Notes: generated by a model from the letters alone, not told the origin. Shown: positions 34,231 through 44,222, counted from the first letter of the stretch. The stretch is DNA of 64,000 bases from Gramella sp. AN32 (GCF_023718305.1 NZ_QEYO01000016.1:52747-116746), one strand, 5' to 3'. Made by a program: numbers and translations.

Positions 34231-36672
34231 ATGCCAATTCGCTACCTATTTTCAATTATATTTATTTTGATATTTTTTGGCAATTCTTCTGCCCAAAAGA
34301 CTTCCGAAAGAAAAGTCTTTCAGGTTAGCAGAATTACTTCGGAACCAGAAATTGATGGAATTTTTAACGAAGATATTTGGCGAAACCTCCCATCTGCCGA
34401 AAATTTTGTGATGGTTGAACCCGGTGATGGCAAATCGATTCCTGCCAGTCATGATACTAAAGTGCAAATTGCCTATAATGATGAGGCAATCTTTTTTGCA
34501 GTGAGATTGTTGGAAAATGAACCCAATGAGCTTGTAAAACAATTTACCCAGCGGGATAACCTTCAGCAATCAGACTTTTTCTCAATTGATCTTAATACCT
34601 ACGATGACGGTGAAAATCAAACAAGATTCATAGTTACGGCCGCCGGCACCCAGGCCGATGCGAAAATGACCGGAGATAGGGAGGATTATAGTTATAATGT
34701 TGTTTGGGAATCTGCAGTTTCAAGAGATGATGATGGCTGGTATTTGGAAATTAAAATTCCGTATGCTGCTTTACGTTTCCCTGAAGCAAAGCAGCAATTG
34801 TGGGGAGTTCAATTTTCAAGGAAAATAACCCACCTAAATGAAACCTATGTATGGAATTATATTGATAAATCGGTTGGACAGGCCAGTCAATACACCGGGC
34901 TTCTCACCGGAATTGAAAATATAGATCCCCCGGTGCGTCTTAGCTTTTATCCCTATTTATCTTCGGCGGTAGATTATTTTGACGTCGATACGCAATTTAA
35001 TTTTAGTGCCGGGATGGACCTCAAATATGGCATAAACGAATCGTTTACACTGGATATGACCCTGGTGCCCGATTTTGGTCAAACTGCCTATGATGAAGTT
35101 GAATTGAATTTGGGGCCTTTTGAGCAAATCTTTGGAGAAAACAGGGCATTCTTTACCGAAGGCACCGAGCTCTTTACCAAAGGCAATTTATTTTATTCCC
35201 GAAGAATTGGTAATGCACCCATTGGTTTTAACAATGCGCAGGATGCTACACTTGAAAATGAACGAGTTTTAGAAAATCCTTCCAGAACCGATCTTTTAAA
35301 TGCCCTGAAAATTTCCGGGCGTACTCAAAGCGGTCTCGGAGTTGGATTTTTTAACGCAGTTACCAATTCTGCTGAAGCCTCTATTTTAGATACAATAACA
35401 GGGATCCAGAGAAAAATAAAAACCGAACCCCTGGCTAATTATAATATTTTGGTGCTGGATCAGCGTTTTAATAAAAATTCATCGATCTCGCTGGTAAATA
35501 CAAATGTTACCCGGGATGGACATTTTAGAGATGCGAATGTCTCCGCATTCTTGTTTGATATTTTTAATAAAAAGAATTCTTATAATTTCTCCGGACAGGC
35601 AACTATGAGCAATGTGAATTTCCCGCAACAGAATATCACCGGTTTTGCTTCAGAATTAGAAATTGAAAGAACCAAAGGGAATATTCGCTATGGTTTGGAA
35701 CATGAATTTGCGAACGAGACCTATAATATTAACGATCTTGGTATTAGCCAGATCAATAATTTTAATAATATAAGTGCCTATACTTCGTACCAGATTTTTG
35801 AGCCTCAGGGAATCTTTAATTTCTATCGAATTGAAGTGTATGGCCAGCATTTAAGAAGATACAAACCTGATATTATGGTGAATACAGGAATGGGTGGTGG
35901 ATTTTTTGCTTTTACAGCTTCCCGCTTTGCTTTTGGGGGAAATATAGATGTGAATTCAAAATTTCGGGATTTCTTTGAAACCAGGACCGCAAATCGTTAT
36001 ATCACCTATAAACCAAGTACGTTTGCCAGAGGATTTGTCTCGTCAGATTATCGAAATCCCTTCGCTTATGATATTAAGGCTGAATATCAGCATTACTTCA
36101 ATAGTGAATATAAAGAGTATGAATTGAATATCGAACCTCGCTTTAGGTTCAATGATAAATTCAACATGGTTTATGAATTTCAAATTGGACTGGAAAAAGG
36201 CCGGCCCAGTTTTGTTGGAAAAAGTTCTGGAGAAATTATTTTCGGTTTAAGAGATTTAAAAAGTCTTGAAAATAGTCTTCGGGCAAATTATAACTTCAGC
36301 ACTAAGCAGGGAATCAATTTAAGTTTTAGAAATTTTTGGTCTACAGCAAATTTTTCCGAAGATAAATTTTCCACGCTTCAGCAAAATGGAAATTTACAGG
36401 CTTATAATAATGATGATTATAGTGAGGATAGAAATCCCAACGCTAATTTTAATATCTGGAATTTAGACCTTAGTTATCGCTGGCAATTTGCACCAGGAAG
36501 CGAAGCCGTTTTACTGTATCGAAATTCTATCTTTAATCGCGATGCACTTAGTAAATTAAGTTATCGCGAGAGTCTGGATAATTTATTTGCTCAACCGGCA
36601 AGACATAATTTAAGTTTGCGCGTGGTCTATTTTGTGGATTATAATCAGTTGAAAAACTTATTCCAGAGTTAA
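34231..36672 (+). CDS. DUF5916 family outer-membrane protein with CBM9-like domain
   Basis: An 813-residue protein. The signal peptide (residues 1-21, ending in SSAQ) leads to a carbohydrate-binding family 9-like N-terminal domain (about 32-215: ITSEPEIDGIFNEDIWRNLP, YNDEAIFFAVRLLENEP, DDGWYLEIKIPYAALRFP). The rest (about 230-813) is a DUF5916 part, beta-rich and alternating as in an outer-membrane barrel, with MDLKYGINESFTLDMTLVPDFGQ and EQIFGENRAFFTEGTELF, ending in NLSLRVVYFVDYNQLKNLFQS. Such proteins are frequent in Bacteroidota and their ligands are unknown; sugar binding is only suggested by the CBM9-like fold. Confidence 0.88.
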   Translation: MPIRYLFSIIFILIFFGNSSAQKTSERKVFQVSRITSEPEIDGIFNEDIWRNLPSAENFVMVEPGDGKSIPASHDTKVQIAYNDEAIFFAVRLLENEPNELVKQFTQRDNLQQSDFFSIDLNTYDDGENQTRFIVTAAGTQADAKMTGDREDYSYNVVWESAVSRDDDGWYLEIKIPYAALRFPEAKQQLWGVQFSRKITHLNETYVWNYIDKSVGQASQYTGLLTGIENIDPPVRLSFYPYLSSAVDYFDVDTQFNFSAGMDLKYGINESFTLDMTLVPDFGQTAYDEVELNLGPFEQIFGENRAFFTEGTELFTKGNLFYSRRIGNAPIGFNNAQDATLENERVLENPSRTDLLNALKISGRTQSGLGVGFFNAVTNSAEASILDTITGIQRKIKTEPLANYNILVLDQRFNKNSSISLVNTNVTRDGHFRDANVSAFLFDIFNKKNSYNFSGQATMSNVNFPQQNITGFASELEIERTKGNIRYGLEHEFANETYNINDLGISQINNFNNISAYTSYQIFEPQGIFNFYRIEVYGQHLRRYKPDIMVNTGMGGGFFAFTASRFAFGGNIDVNSKFRDFFETRTANRYITYKPSTFARGFVSSDYRNPFAYDIKAEYQHYFNSEYKEYELNIEPRFRFNDKFNMVYEFQIGLEKGRPSFVGKSSGEIIFGLRDLKSLENSLRANYNFSTKQGINLSFRNFWSTANFSEDKFSTLQQNGNLQAYNNDDYSEDRNPNANFNIWNLDLSYRWQFAPGSEAVLLYRNSIFNRDALSKLSYRESLDNLFAQPARHNLSLRVVYFVDYNQLKNLFQS

Positions 36673-36724
36673 GCTTTGCGGAATGCCTGCAAATTGGCTA
36701 TTTTCGGGATTCTAAATTTTGCAG

Positions 36725-37384
36725 ATGATAATTGCTAAAAATATCCATAAATATTACGGTGACCTTCATGTTCTTAAAGCTGTGGACCTTCACATTAAAA
36801 AAAGTGAAATTGTATCAATAGTTGGAGCTTCCGGAGCAGGGAAAACTACCTTGCTTCAAATTTTAGGTACTTTGGATAGGCCGGCTAAAAATGAGCAGTC
36901 TCAATTGGAGATTAATGGCATTGATATTTACGGTTTAAAATCCAAGGAACTTTCCAAATTCAGAAATGAACATATTGGGTTTATTTTTCAGTTTCACCAG
37001 CTTTTACCAGAGTTTACTGCAATTGAAAATATTTGTATCCCGGCATTTATAAAAAATACCTCGAAAAAGGAAGCGGAAAAGCGGGCGAATGAGTTACTCG
37101 GTTTTTTGGGTTTGCAAAATCGGGCGTCCCATAAACCCGGAGAATTAAGTGGTGGGGAACAACAAAGGATTGCCGTGGCCAGAAGCCTGATCAATAATCC
37201 GGCGGTGATCTTTGCCGACGAACCTTCAGGAAATCTGGATAGTGAGTCTGCTGAAAATTTACATGAATTATTTTTTAAACTTCGGGACGAATTTGACCAA
37301 ACTTTTGTGATTGTCACCCATAACGAAGAACTCGCAGATATGGCCGATAGAAAACTTACTATGGTGGATGGTAAGATCATTTAA
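36725..37384 (+). CDS. ABC transporter ATP-binding protein, LolD-like
   Basis: A 219-residue ATPase of the LolD/MacB-type family. Walker A is GASGAGKTTLLQ, the Q-loop IFQFHQLLPEFTA, the signature LSGGEQQRIAVARSL, Walker B VIFADEPSGNLDSES and the H-loop VTHNEELA. The ATG at 36725 is preferred to a TTG six bases earlier. No permease gene is adjacent, so the partner (lipoprotein release or another MacB-type system) must be elsewhere. lolD is a plausible but unproven name. It may be co-transcribed with TIGR02757 downstream (10 bp). Confidence 0.88.
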   Translation: MIIAKNIHKYYGDLHVLKAVDLHIKKSEIVSIVGASGAGKTTLLQILGTLDRPAKNEQSQLEINGIDIYGLKSKELSKFRNEHIGFIFQFHQLLPEFTAIENICIPAFIKNTSKKEAEKRANELLGFLGLQNRASHKPGELSGGEQQRIAVARSLINNPAVIFADEPSGNLDSESAENLHELFFKLRDEFDQTFVIVTHNEELADMADRKLTMVDGKII

Positions 37385-37394
37385 AATCTAATTT

Positions 37395-38165
37395 TTGAAA
37401 AGAGACGAAGTAAAAGCATTTTTGGATTACAAAGCCCAACAGTACAATAATCCCAACTTTATTGAAACCGATCCAATCCAAATTCCGCACAGATTTTCCA
37501 AGAAAGAAGATATCGAAATTGCCGGTTTTTTAACTGCCACTATTGCCTGGGGCAATAGAAAAAGTATTTTGAACAATGCAGATAGGATGATGCAGATGCT
37601 GGATCATGCTCCTTATGATTTTGTTATAAACCACTCAACTTCTGATCTGGAGAACCTTAATGGTTTCGTACACCGTACATTTAATGAACGTGATCTTAAA
37701 TATTTCATTATAAGCCTTAGAAATATTTATCAAAATCATCATGGACTGGAAAATGTCTTTTCTGAAAATGCTTCGGATACTTCAATACAAAAATCCATTC
37801 ATCATTTTAAAAAATTATTCTTTAGTCTGCCGCATGAAAACAGAACTCAAAAACATGTGAGTGATCCATTAAAAAATTCCGCAGCAAAAAGAATTAACAT
37901 GTACTTGAGGTGGATGGTTAGAAAAGATCAAAACGGTGTAGATTTTGGTATTTGGCAAAAATTAAAACCCTCTCAATTGTCCTGCCCCTTGGATGTTCAT
38001 TCCGGGAACGTGGCCAGGAAATTGAAAATTCTCCACCGGAAACAAAACGACGCCAAGGCATTGAATGAATTAGATACTTATTTGCGAAGTCTAGATGAAT
38101 TTGATCCGGTAAAATATGATTTTGCCCTGTTTGGGCTTGGAGTATTTGAAAAATGGAATAAATAA
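37395..38165 (+). CDS. TIGR02757 family protein
   Basis: A 256-residue protein of a conserved Bacteroidota family (TIGR02757) of unknown function. It starts at a TTG (TTGAAAAGAGACG), 10 bp after the ABC ATPase. Family features are FLTATIAWGNRKSILNNADRM, the histidine-rich middle, and RINMYLRWMVRKD...GVDFGIWQKLKPSQLSCPLDVHSGNVARKL in the second half. The KMYLRWMVR...PLDVHSG layout is reminiscent of helix-hairpin-helix DNA glycosylases, where a Lys/Asp pair does catalysis; that is a structural guess only. Confidence 0.88.
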   Translation: MKRDEVKAFLDYKAQQYNNPNFIETDPIQIPHRFSKKEDIEIAGFLTATIAWGNRKSILNNADRMMQMLDHAPYDFVINHSTSDLENLNGFVHRTFNERDLKYFIISLRNIYQNHHGLENVFSENASDTSIQKSIHHFKKLFFSLPHENRTQKHVSDPLKNSAAKRINMYLRWMVRKDQNGVDFGIWQKLKPSQLSCPLDVHSGNVARKLKILHRKQNDAKALNELDTYLRSLDEFDPVKYDFALFGLGVFEKWNK

Positions 38166-38216
38166 TGCAAATATTCACTCACCTTTACCTACTTTAACCA
38201 ATTATATTAAAATTTA

Positions 38217-39437
38217 GTGATTAAACCAGCCTTTCCTTCTAATGAAAATCAGCGACTTAAGTCGTTGGAAGATTTAGATATTTTTAAAAGCATTCCAGAA
38301 GAGAGTTATGATAATATTACACGCCTCGCCTCTTTTATTTGCGAGACACCCATTGCTTTAATTTCTTTGGTAAATTCGAACGAACAGTGGTTCAAATCTA
38401 AAGTTGGAGTAGATTTTACAGGTGGTGAACGTGAATTATCCTTTTGTGGACATGCTATTTTAGAACCGGAAAACATCATGGAAGTACAGGATACAACTAA
38501 AGATTTACGTTTTATCGACAATCCTTTTACTCATGAGGATGGTCATGGAATAAAATTTTATGCTGGTGTTCCTTTAAGGAATGAAAAAGGTGTCGCTCTG
38601 GGTACTTTGTGTGTTCTGGATAGAAAAGCTCATAAGCTTACAAATGACCAGTTATATGCATTGAAGGCTTTGGGAAAACAGGTGGAATCATTATTCGAGT
38701 TGAGACGAAAGAATATTCAATTAGAGAGAGCTACAAAAAATCTTAACGAAACAAATAGCGTTTTAAGGGAATTTGCCAGTAATGTATCCCATGATCTAAA
38801 AATGCCCCTGGCCAATATGATCCTCACTTCAGATTTTCTTAAGATAAAGTACAAAGATCTAATGGACGAGGAAGGTTTGGAACGTTTAAATTACCTGAAG
38901 CAAAGCGGCTTGAAGCTAAGTGATTATATATCGGGATTGTTGGAGCATTACTCGAGTTCCAATTCCAGTATACCAACCTATGAAGAATTTTTCCTGAATG
39001 ATATTTTAGAAGATATTATAGATTTACTACAAATTGCAGAAGATTGTGAGATTTCTATTCCAGATCACAACCTTAAAATTTATGCGAATGAGGTTGTTAT
39101 TGGGCAAATCTTTATGAATTTAATTAATAATAGCCTAAAATATAATAATCAGGAGAAAATTATAATTTCAATTGACTGTGTGGAAAATGAAGAATTTTTC
39201 ACTTTTAGCGTGAAGGATAATGGAATTGGTATTCCCCCTGATAAACTTCCTTTCATATTTGATCTTTTTGCTATTGTTGGTGATAAAGACCGAAAAGGTA
39301 AGACTGGGCACGGGATTGGACTTTCTACCGTTAAAAAACTGGTTACCGGAATTGGCGGGGAAGTGCATGTTGATTCTGAAGTTGGTGTAGGAACACAGTT
39401 TACTTTTACCTCTAAGAAAGCCAACCTATTAGATTAG
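38217..39437 (+). CDS. soluble GAF-domain sensor histidine kinase 1
   Basis: A 406-residue cytoplasmic kinase with no membrane segment. The GAF domain spans about residues 28-165 (ICETPIALISLVNSNEQWFKSKVGVD, SFCGHAI, FYAGVPLRNEKGVALGTLCVLD), followed by a short coiled coil and the HisKA dimerisation helix with phospho-acceptor His in FASNVSHDLKMPLANM. The HATPase domain has the N-box FMNLINNSLKYN, KDNGIGIPPDKL and GHGIGLSTVKKLV. It starts at a GTG. It is a tandem paralogue of the next gene; no response regulator is nearby, so its partner and signal are unknown. Confidence 0.92.
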   Translation: MIKPAFPSNENQRLKSLEDLDIFKSIPEESYDNITRLASFICETPIALISLVNSNEQWFKSKVGVDFTGGERELSFCGHAILEPENIMEVQDTTKDLRFIDNPFTHEDGHGIKFYAGVPLRNEKGVALGTLCVLDRKAHKLTNDQLYALKALGKQVESLFELRRKNIQLERATKNLNETNSVLREFASNVSHDLKMPLANMILTSDFLKIKYKDLMDEEGLERLNYLKQSGLKLSDYISGLLEHYSSSNSSIPTYEEFFLNDILEDIIDLLQIAEDCEISIPDHNLKIYANEVVIGQIFMNLINNSLKYNNQEKIIISIDCVENEEFFTFSVKDNGIGIPPDKLPFIFDLFAIVGDKDRKGKTGHGIGLSTVKKLVTGIGGEVHVDSEVGVGTQFTFTSKKANLLD

Positions 39438-39489
39438 CATTTTTTTATAATATTCCAATTATTATTTAGATATCTTTAGTGTCGATTCT

Positions 39490-40701
39490 ATGGGGGAAAT
39501 GCCACACAAAACAGTACCATTTAACGAAAAACTAAGGCTTGCTGCACTCAAAGAGTATGCAATCTTAAACTCAGGACCAGATCAGGATTATGACAGCCTA
39601 ACTTTCTTAGCTGCCAAACTCTGCAATGCCCCTGTTTCCAAGATTAGTATTGTAGATAGTGAACGTATTTGGAATAAATCTACCTATGGAGCACAAATTT
39701 CTGAGATCTATCGCAAAAACTCATTCTGCGATTATGCAATTCATAGTGATAAAGATATTGTAATTCTTAAAAAGTCTCAAAACAAAGGGATTTTTGATCG
39801 GGCTAAGGGGATTTACGATAGGGAGTTTTCTTTTTATGCCGGTGTACCACTTCATAGCCACCAGGGTCACGCCATTGGTGTACTTTGTGTATTTGATACT
39901 GAAGAACGTGATATTGATGAGAACCAGAAAAAAGGTTTAAAAGCACTTGCAGATCAAACCCTTAATTTATTTGAATTTAGAAAGCAAAAACGAAAGCTAT
40001 ATAAAGTTCAAAATAAACTGAAGGAAAAATATGGAGAATTGGAAAAATTTTCAAGTCTAGTTTCCCATGATATAAAAAGCCCCCTGGCAAATATTATCTC
40101 TTTAAGTGAACTTTTGCGTGAAGAGAACCGTGGGAAATTTGATGAGGATTCAGAACAATATCTTGAGTTTTTGGTAGATGCATCCTATACCCTTAGAAAT
40201 TATGTGGATGGTATACTAGGTTTTTACCGAAGTGATCATGTATTAGAAAGGGACCATGAGAATGTAAATTTAAAGAAATTATTAAAGGGTATTGCTGATC
40301 TGTTTCAGGTTGCAGATGATATTGAGATCAACTATCCAGATGACGTAATGCTTCACAACGTAAATAAAGCTGCACTTACGCAAATTTTTATGAACCTTAT
40401 TGGTAATGCTTTAAAATACAATGACAAGGAAACTCGAATTGTTAATGTGGAATTCAGCAAAGACGCAGAGTTTTATAATTTTAAAGTGACAGATAATGGG
40501 ATGGGAATTCCGCAGGAAAAATTCGATCAAATCTTTGAATTATTTTCAACTTTAGACAATACAGATAGGGACGGAAATGTGGGAAGTGGGATTGGCCTTG
40601 CAACAGTTAAGAAGTTAGTGGAATCTTTAGATGGTTCCATATCTATTGAATCAAATCCAGGCAAAGGAAGTTCCTTTAATTTTAGCATTAGGAGAATTTA
40701 A
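39490..40701 (+). CDS. soluble GAF-domain sensor histidine kinase 2
   Basis: A 403-residue paralogue of the kinase just upstream with the same order of parts. The GAF domain spans about 30-165 (LCNAPVSKISIVDSERIWNKSTYGA, SFCDYAI, FYAGVPLHSHQGHAIGVLCVFD), then a coiled coil, HisKA with His in FSSLVSHDIKSPLANI, and HATPase with FMNLIGNALKYN, TDNGMGIPQEKF and GSGIGLATVKKLV. The two are clearly homologous but well diverged, so the duplication is not recent. Cytoplasmic; the signal and cognate regulator are not seen. Confidence 0.92.
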   Translation: MGEMPHKTVPFNEKLRLAALKEYAILNSGPDQDYDSLTFLAAKLCNAPVSKISIVDSERIWNKSTYGAQISEIYRKNSFCDYAIHSDKDIVILKKSQNKGIFDRAKGIYDREFSFYAGVPLHSHQGHAIGVLCVFDTEERDIDENQKKGLKALADQTLNLFEFRKQKRKLYKVQNKLKEKYGELEKFSSLVSHDIKSPLANIISLSELLREENRGKFDEDSEQYLEFLVDASYTLRNYVDGILGFYRSDHVLERDHENVNLKKLLKGIADLFQVADDIEINYPDDVMLHNVNKAALTQIFMNLIGNALKYNDKETRIVNVEFSKDAEFYNFKVTDNGMGIPQEKFDQIFELFSTLDNTDRDGNVGSGIGLATVKKLVESLDGSISIESNPGKGSSFNFSIRRI

Positions 40702-40743
40702 GCTCTTCAGGATTTTCTATATTTGAGAAATCATTTCCTGAAT

Positions 40744-42645
40744 ATGCAATTTCAACATCCGGAATTACTTTATGCGCTTATTCTTCTCGTAATCCCGTTG
40801 ATTGTTCACCTTTTTCGCCTTCGGAAATTTCAAAAGGAAGATTTTACTAATGTAAAATTTCTGAAACAGGCCATTCAGGAGACCAGAAAAAGTGCAAAAC
40901 TCAAAAAATTTTTAATCCTATGTACCCGCCTACTCCTCCTCGCCTGCCTGATTTTGGCCTTTGCACAACCATTTATTCCATCTAAAAAAATATCAAAAGA
41001 AGATTCTAAAGTTTTAATCTATCTGGATAATTCCTTGAGTATGCAGGCCCGTATAAATGGTTCTTCCCTCCTAGCTTCAGCAGTGAATGATCTTTATGAA
41101 AATTTGAATAATGAAAGAACCTATTCTTTGATCACGAATAGCCGTGAATTTTATGAGGTCTCGGGTTCAGAATTAAAGCAGGAAATTCAAAATATCGACT
41201 TTACTTCTGAAAAAATAGATTTTAGCGGCCTTAATTTAAAGGCTGGCTCTTTCTTTCGAAATTCAACTTTCAAAAATGAACTGGTGATCATTTCAGATTT
41301 TCAATCAAATCTTTCAGAAGTGAAAAATGATTCACTGGAGCGAAATTTTGTAATCACCAATATTCTTCTAAAGAACGCGAACCGAAATAATATTAAAATT
41401 GATAGTGTATATCTGGAAAATATAGATCCGGAAAATTTCAATCTTTCAGTTAAAATTAGTGCAAACTATGAGGCTTCCCCTACTTCAGTGTCTGTTTATG
41501 ACGGTGAACAATTATTAGGAAGGAATTCAGCTAATTTTGAGACTGGAGAACAACAACTACTCAATTTCAGATTAAATCAGGATAGTATTACCAACGGGAT
41601 TGTGGAATTAGAAGATTCGAACATTGCCTATGATAATAAGATTTTTTTTAGTTTAACCAGGAAATCACCTGTACAAATTGGGATTATTGGAGATGCGCCT
41701 TCTAATTATTTAAATCGAATTTTCACGAAACCTGAATTTGACATTAAAAGTTATTCGCCCAATCAGATTGATTTTGATGTTTTCTCCAATGCAAATCTTT
41801 TGATTTTGAATGAAGCCAAAAATATTTCAGCTTCGCTAAAGACAAATATTGAAAATACTATTTCAAATGGTGCCAGTCTTATTTTTATTCCAGCATCAAC
41901 TTCTGAAAATTCGAATAATTTTGGATTTAACTTCGGGAATAAAGCCAGCGGTCAGAAATTAATAACAACCATAAATTACGAAAGTCCGCTCCTTAGGGAT
42001 ATTTTCGATGAACAAACTCAAAACTTTGAATATCCTTCAGTTCAGGAAAATTTACAATTAAGAGGTGGAAGATCCATTTTACAATTTTCAGACAATGCTT
42101 CATTTCTATCTGCCCGGGATAATGTGTATGCATTTTCAGCCCCTATAAATTCAAATAATAGTAATTTTCAGAATTGTCCTTTGATCGTTCCTATATTTTA
42201 CAAAATAGGTTTGGAAGCATTAGCTCAACCAAAGATTTATTATTCTCTTGGAATAGAAAATACGATTGATGTTCCTGTAAAGATTAACAATGACGAGGTT
42301 TTGGAAATTTCGAACGGAGAAGAAAATTTAATCCCACAACAAAGGAATTATAACCATAAAGTTCAAATTTCTACGGAGCAATTAAATCTTAAGCCGGGAA
42401 CTTATAAGGTTTTGCAAAAAGATTTACCTGTTGGCAGGATAAGTATGAATTACGATAGAACTGAAAGTGAATTACCTTACCTGGATATGAGTGAGTTTAA
42501 TTCAACTAAAATTCACGAAACCGTCGATGATTATTTTTCAAAAATGAAAGCTGACACAGAAATTACCTCGCTTTGGAAATGGTTTGTTATTTTTGCGCTT
42601 ATATTTTTAGGAATTGAAACACTTCTATTAAAATTCTTCAAATGA
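40744..42645 (+). CDS. BatA-like / von Willebrand A membrane protein
   Basis: A 633-residue membrane protein. The N-terminal BatA signature MQFQHPELLYALILLVIPLIVHLFRLRKFQ contains the first helix; a second helix (about 55-78, LILCTRLLLLACLILAFAQPF) precedes a vWA-like domain with the partial MIDAS-type sequence LIYLDNSLSMQ (canonical DxSxS). A third helix lies close to the C-terminus (LWKWFVIFALIFLGIETLLL). The bulk is periplasmic. I chose the ATG at 40744 over a TTG 21 bases earlier. The family is linked to MoxR-type ATPase systems in Bacteroidota, but none is in this window. It overlaps the next gene by 4 bp. Confidence 0.88.
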   Translation: MQFQHPELLYALILLVIPLIVHLFRLRKFQKEDFTNVKFLKQAIQETRKSAKLKKFLILCTRLLLLACLILAFAQPFIPSKKISKEDSKVLIYLDNSLSMQARINGSSLLASAVNDLYENLNNERTYSLITNSREFYEVSGSELKQEIQNIDFTSEKIDFSGLNLKAGSFFRNSTFKNELVIISDFQSNLSEVKNDSLERNFVITNILLKNANRNNIKIDSVYLENIDPENFNLSVKISANYEASPTSVSVYDGEQLLGRNSANFETGEQQLLNFRLNQDSITNGIVELEDSNIAYDNKIFFSLTRKSPVQIGIIGDAPSNYLNRIFTKPEFDIKSYSPNQIDFDVFSNANLLILNEAKNISASLKTNIENTISNGASLIFIPASTSENSNNFGFNFGNKASGQKLITTINYESPLLRDIFDEQTQNFEYPSVQENLQLRGGRSILQFSDNASFLSARDNVYAFSAPINSNNSNFQNCPLIVPIFYKIGLEALAQPKIYYSLGIENTIDVPVKINNDEVLEISNGEENLIPQQRNYNHKVQISTEQLNLKPGTYKVLQKDLPVGRISMNYDRTESELPYLDMSEFNSTKIHETVDDYFSKMKADTEITSLWKWFVIFALIFLGIETLLLKFFK

Positions 42646-43895
42646 AAATACTCTTAAAATCTGTTCAAATTTTTGATGAGAATTCCAAATTCAATAATTC
42701 GAAAAAAGATATTTTGATTGAGGATGGAAAGATAAAGAAAATAGATTCTTCCATAAAAGTAAAGACTGATACAGAGATTGCTCTTGATGGGCTTTCCGTT
42801 TCACCGGGCTGGTTTGATAGCAGTGTAAGTTTTGGGGAGCCTGGTTTCGAAGAACGTGAAACTATCGCCAATGGCCTGGACACCGCGGCTAAATCTGGAT
42901 TTACGGCGGTAGCTTTAAATCCCAATACGCAACCGATTTTAGATAATTCCGGAGCAATTGCTTCGGTTAAAGCTAAGTCTGCAGGACATCCAGTTACTTT
43001 ATACCCCATCGGTGCCTTGACCAGAAATGGTAAAAATAAGGATTTGGCGGAGTTACTGGATATGCAGGATGCCGGGGCGATAGGATTTTACGATTATAAA
43101 TCTTCTATTTCCAATGCTAATTTGCTGAAAATTGCCCTGCAATATGCCCAAAATTTTGATGGCCTGGTACAAAGCTATCCGCATGATCTTTCAATTTCAG
43201 GTTCTGGAAATGTAAATGAAAACAGGAATAGCACCTATTTGGGACTAAAAGGCATTCCTAATTTAGCCGAAGAATTGAATGTGATAAGGGATTTATATCT
43301 TCTTGAATACACCGGTGGAAAACTTCATATTCCAACCATATCTACACAAAAATCTGTTCAGCTTATTAAAGAGGCCAAAAAGAAAGGTTTGGATGTAAGC
43401 TGCAGTGTAGCCATTCACAATCTATTTTTAACTGATGAAGAATTAAAGGAATTTGATTCTAACTCCAAGGTTTTACCCCCTTTAAGAACTGAAAAAGATA
43501 GAAAAGCATTAATCAAAGGTTTAAAAGAGGGCACCATAGATATGGTAACCAGTGATCACAATCCCGTTGATATTGAGCATAAAAAAGTAGAATTTGAAAA
43601 TGCCATGTTTGGGACTATAGGTTTAGAGTCGGCTTTTGGGGCGCTAAATACACTATTTTCTACGGAAGATTCGGTGAAGTTTTTAACTGCCGGAAAAGAA
43701 CGATTTAAAATAAAAAAACATTCAATTGAAGAAGGTGCAATGGCCGATTTTAGTTTATTCCTTCCAACTGAAGAATACAAATTTAGAAAAGAGCACATTT
43801 TTTCAGCTTCAAAAAACAGTATTTTTTTAAATAAAAAACTGAAAGGCAAACCGATTGGAGTTATAGCCAATGCCCAAATTCTAATTCAGAAATAA
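42642..43895 (+). CDS. dihydroorotase-like protein lacking zinc ligands
   Basis: A 417-residue member of the cyclic amidohydrolase (dihydroorotase) family, but probably not an active one. Where the enzyme has DxHVH (two zinc ligands) this protein has D59-S-S-V-S63. The strand usually carrying a His ligand reads LHIPTISTQ, and the TDHAPH-like motif reads TSDHNPVD. The overall fold is well kept (SPGWFDSSVSFGEPGFEERE, TAVALNPNTQPIL, GTIGLESAFGALNTLF). This matches the non-catalytic PyrC' (PyrX) type that partners aspartate transcarbamoylase in some bacteria; pyrB is not in the window. Start and end overlap or abut the neighbours, so it is an operon with the BatA-like gene. Confidence 0.9.
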   Translation: MKILLKSVQIFDENSKFNNSKKDILIEDGKIKKIDSSIKVKTDTEIALDGLSVSPGWFDSSVSFGEPGFEERETIANGLDTAAKSGFTAVALNPNTQPILDNSGAIASVKAKSAGHPVTLYPIGALTRNGKNKDLAELLDMQDAGAIGFYDYKSSISNANLLKIALQYAQNFDGLVQSYPHDLSISGSGNVNENRNSTYLGLKGIPNLAEELNVIRDLYLLEYTGGKLHIPTISTQKSVQLIKEAKKKGLDVSCSVAIHNLFLTDEELKEFDSNSKVLPPLRTEKDRKALIKGLKEGTIDMVTSDHNPVDIEHKKVEFENAMFGTIGLESAFGALNTLFSTEDSVKFLTAGKERFKIKKHSIEEGAMADFSLFLPTEEYKFRKEHIFSASKNSIFLNKKLKGKPIGVIANAQILIQK

Positions 43896-43898
43896 ATT

Positions 43899-44222
43899 AT
43901 GAGTGAACGCAATTCACCAAAAACTACGGCTATGGTGGCCTATTTGACTATAATTGGGACCATCATCGCTTATTTTATGAATCTGGATAACAAAGATAAA
44001 TTTGCCAGTTTTCATATTCGCCAGGCATTTGGAATCCATATACTTTTCTATGTTATTGGGGCTTTAATCGGAATTTTTGATAGTGCCCTCATAGTGGGTG
44101 CATTTTATATTTTTTTCATCGTCCTTTGGGGATATGGACTATTTACCGCAATTTCAGATAAAACAGAACCCGTTCCAATCTTAGGTCCCCTTTTCCAAAA
44201 ATGGTTTAGCTCAATAACTTAA
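43899..44222 (+). CDS. DUF4870-like small membrane protein
   Basis: A 107-residue protein with three hydrophobic helices (about 13-28, 45-62 and 66-84) and a topology like DUF4870/Tic20-type small proteins. The motif DKFASFHIRQAFGIHILF is typical, with the conserved FHxRQA. The C-terminus is PVPILGPLFQKWF. It sits 3 bp after the dihydroorotase-like gene and overlaps the esterase gene by one base. Function unknown. Confidence 0.85.
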   Translation: MSERNSPKTTAMVAYLTIIGTIIAYFMNLDNKDKFASFHIRQAFGIHILFYVIGALIGIFDSALIVGAFYIFFIVLWGYGLFTAISDKTEPVPILGPLFQKWFSSIT

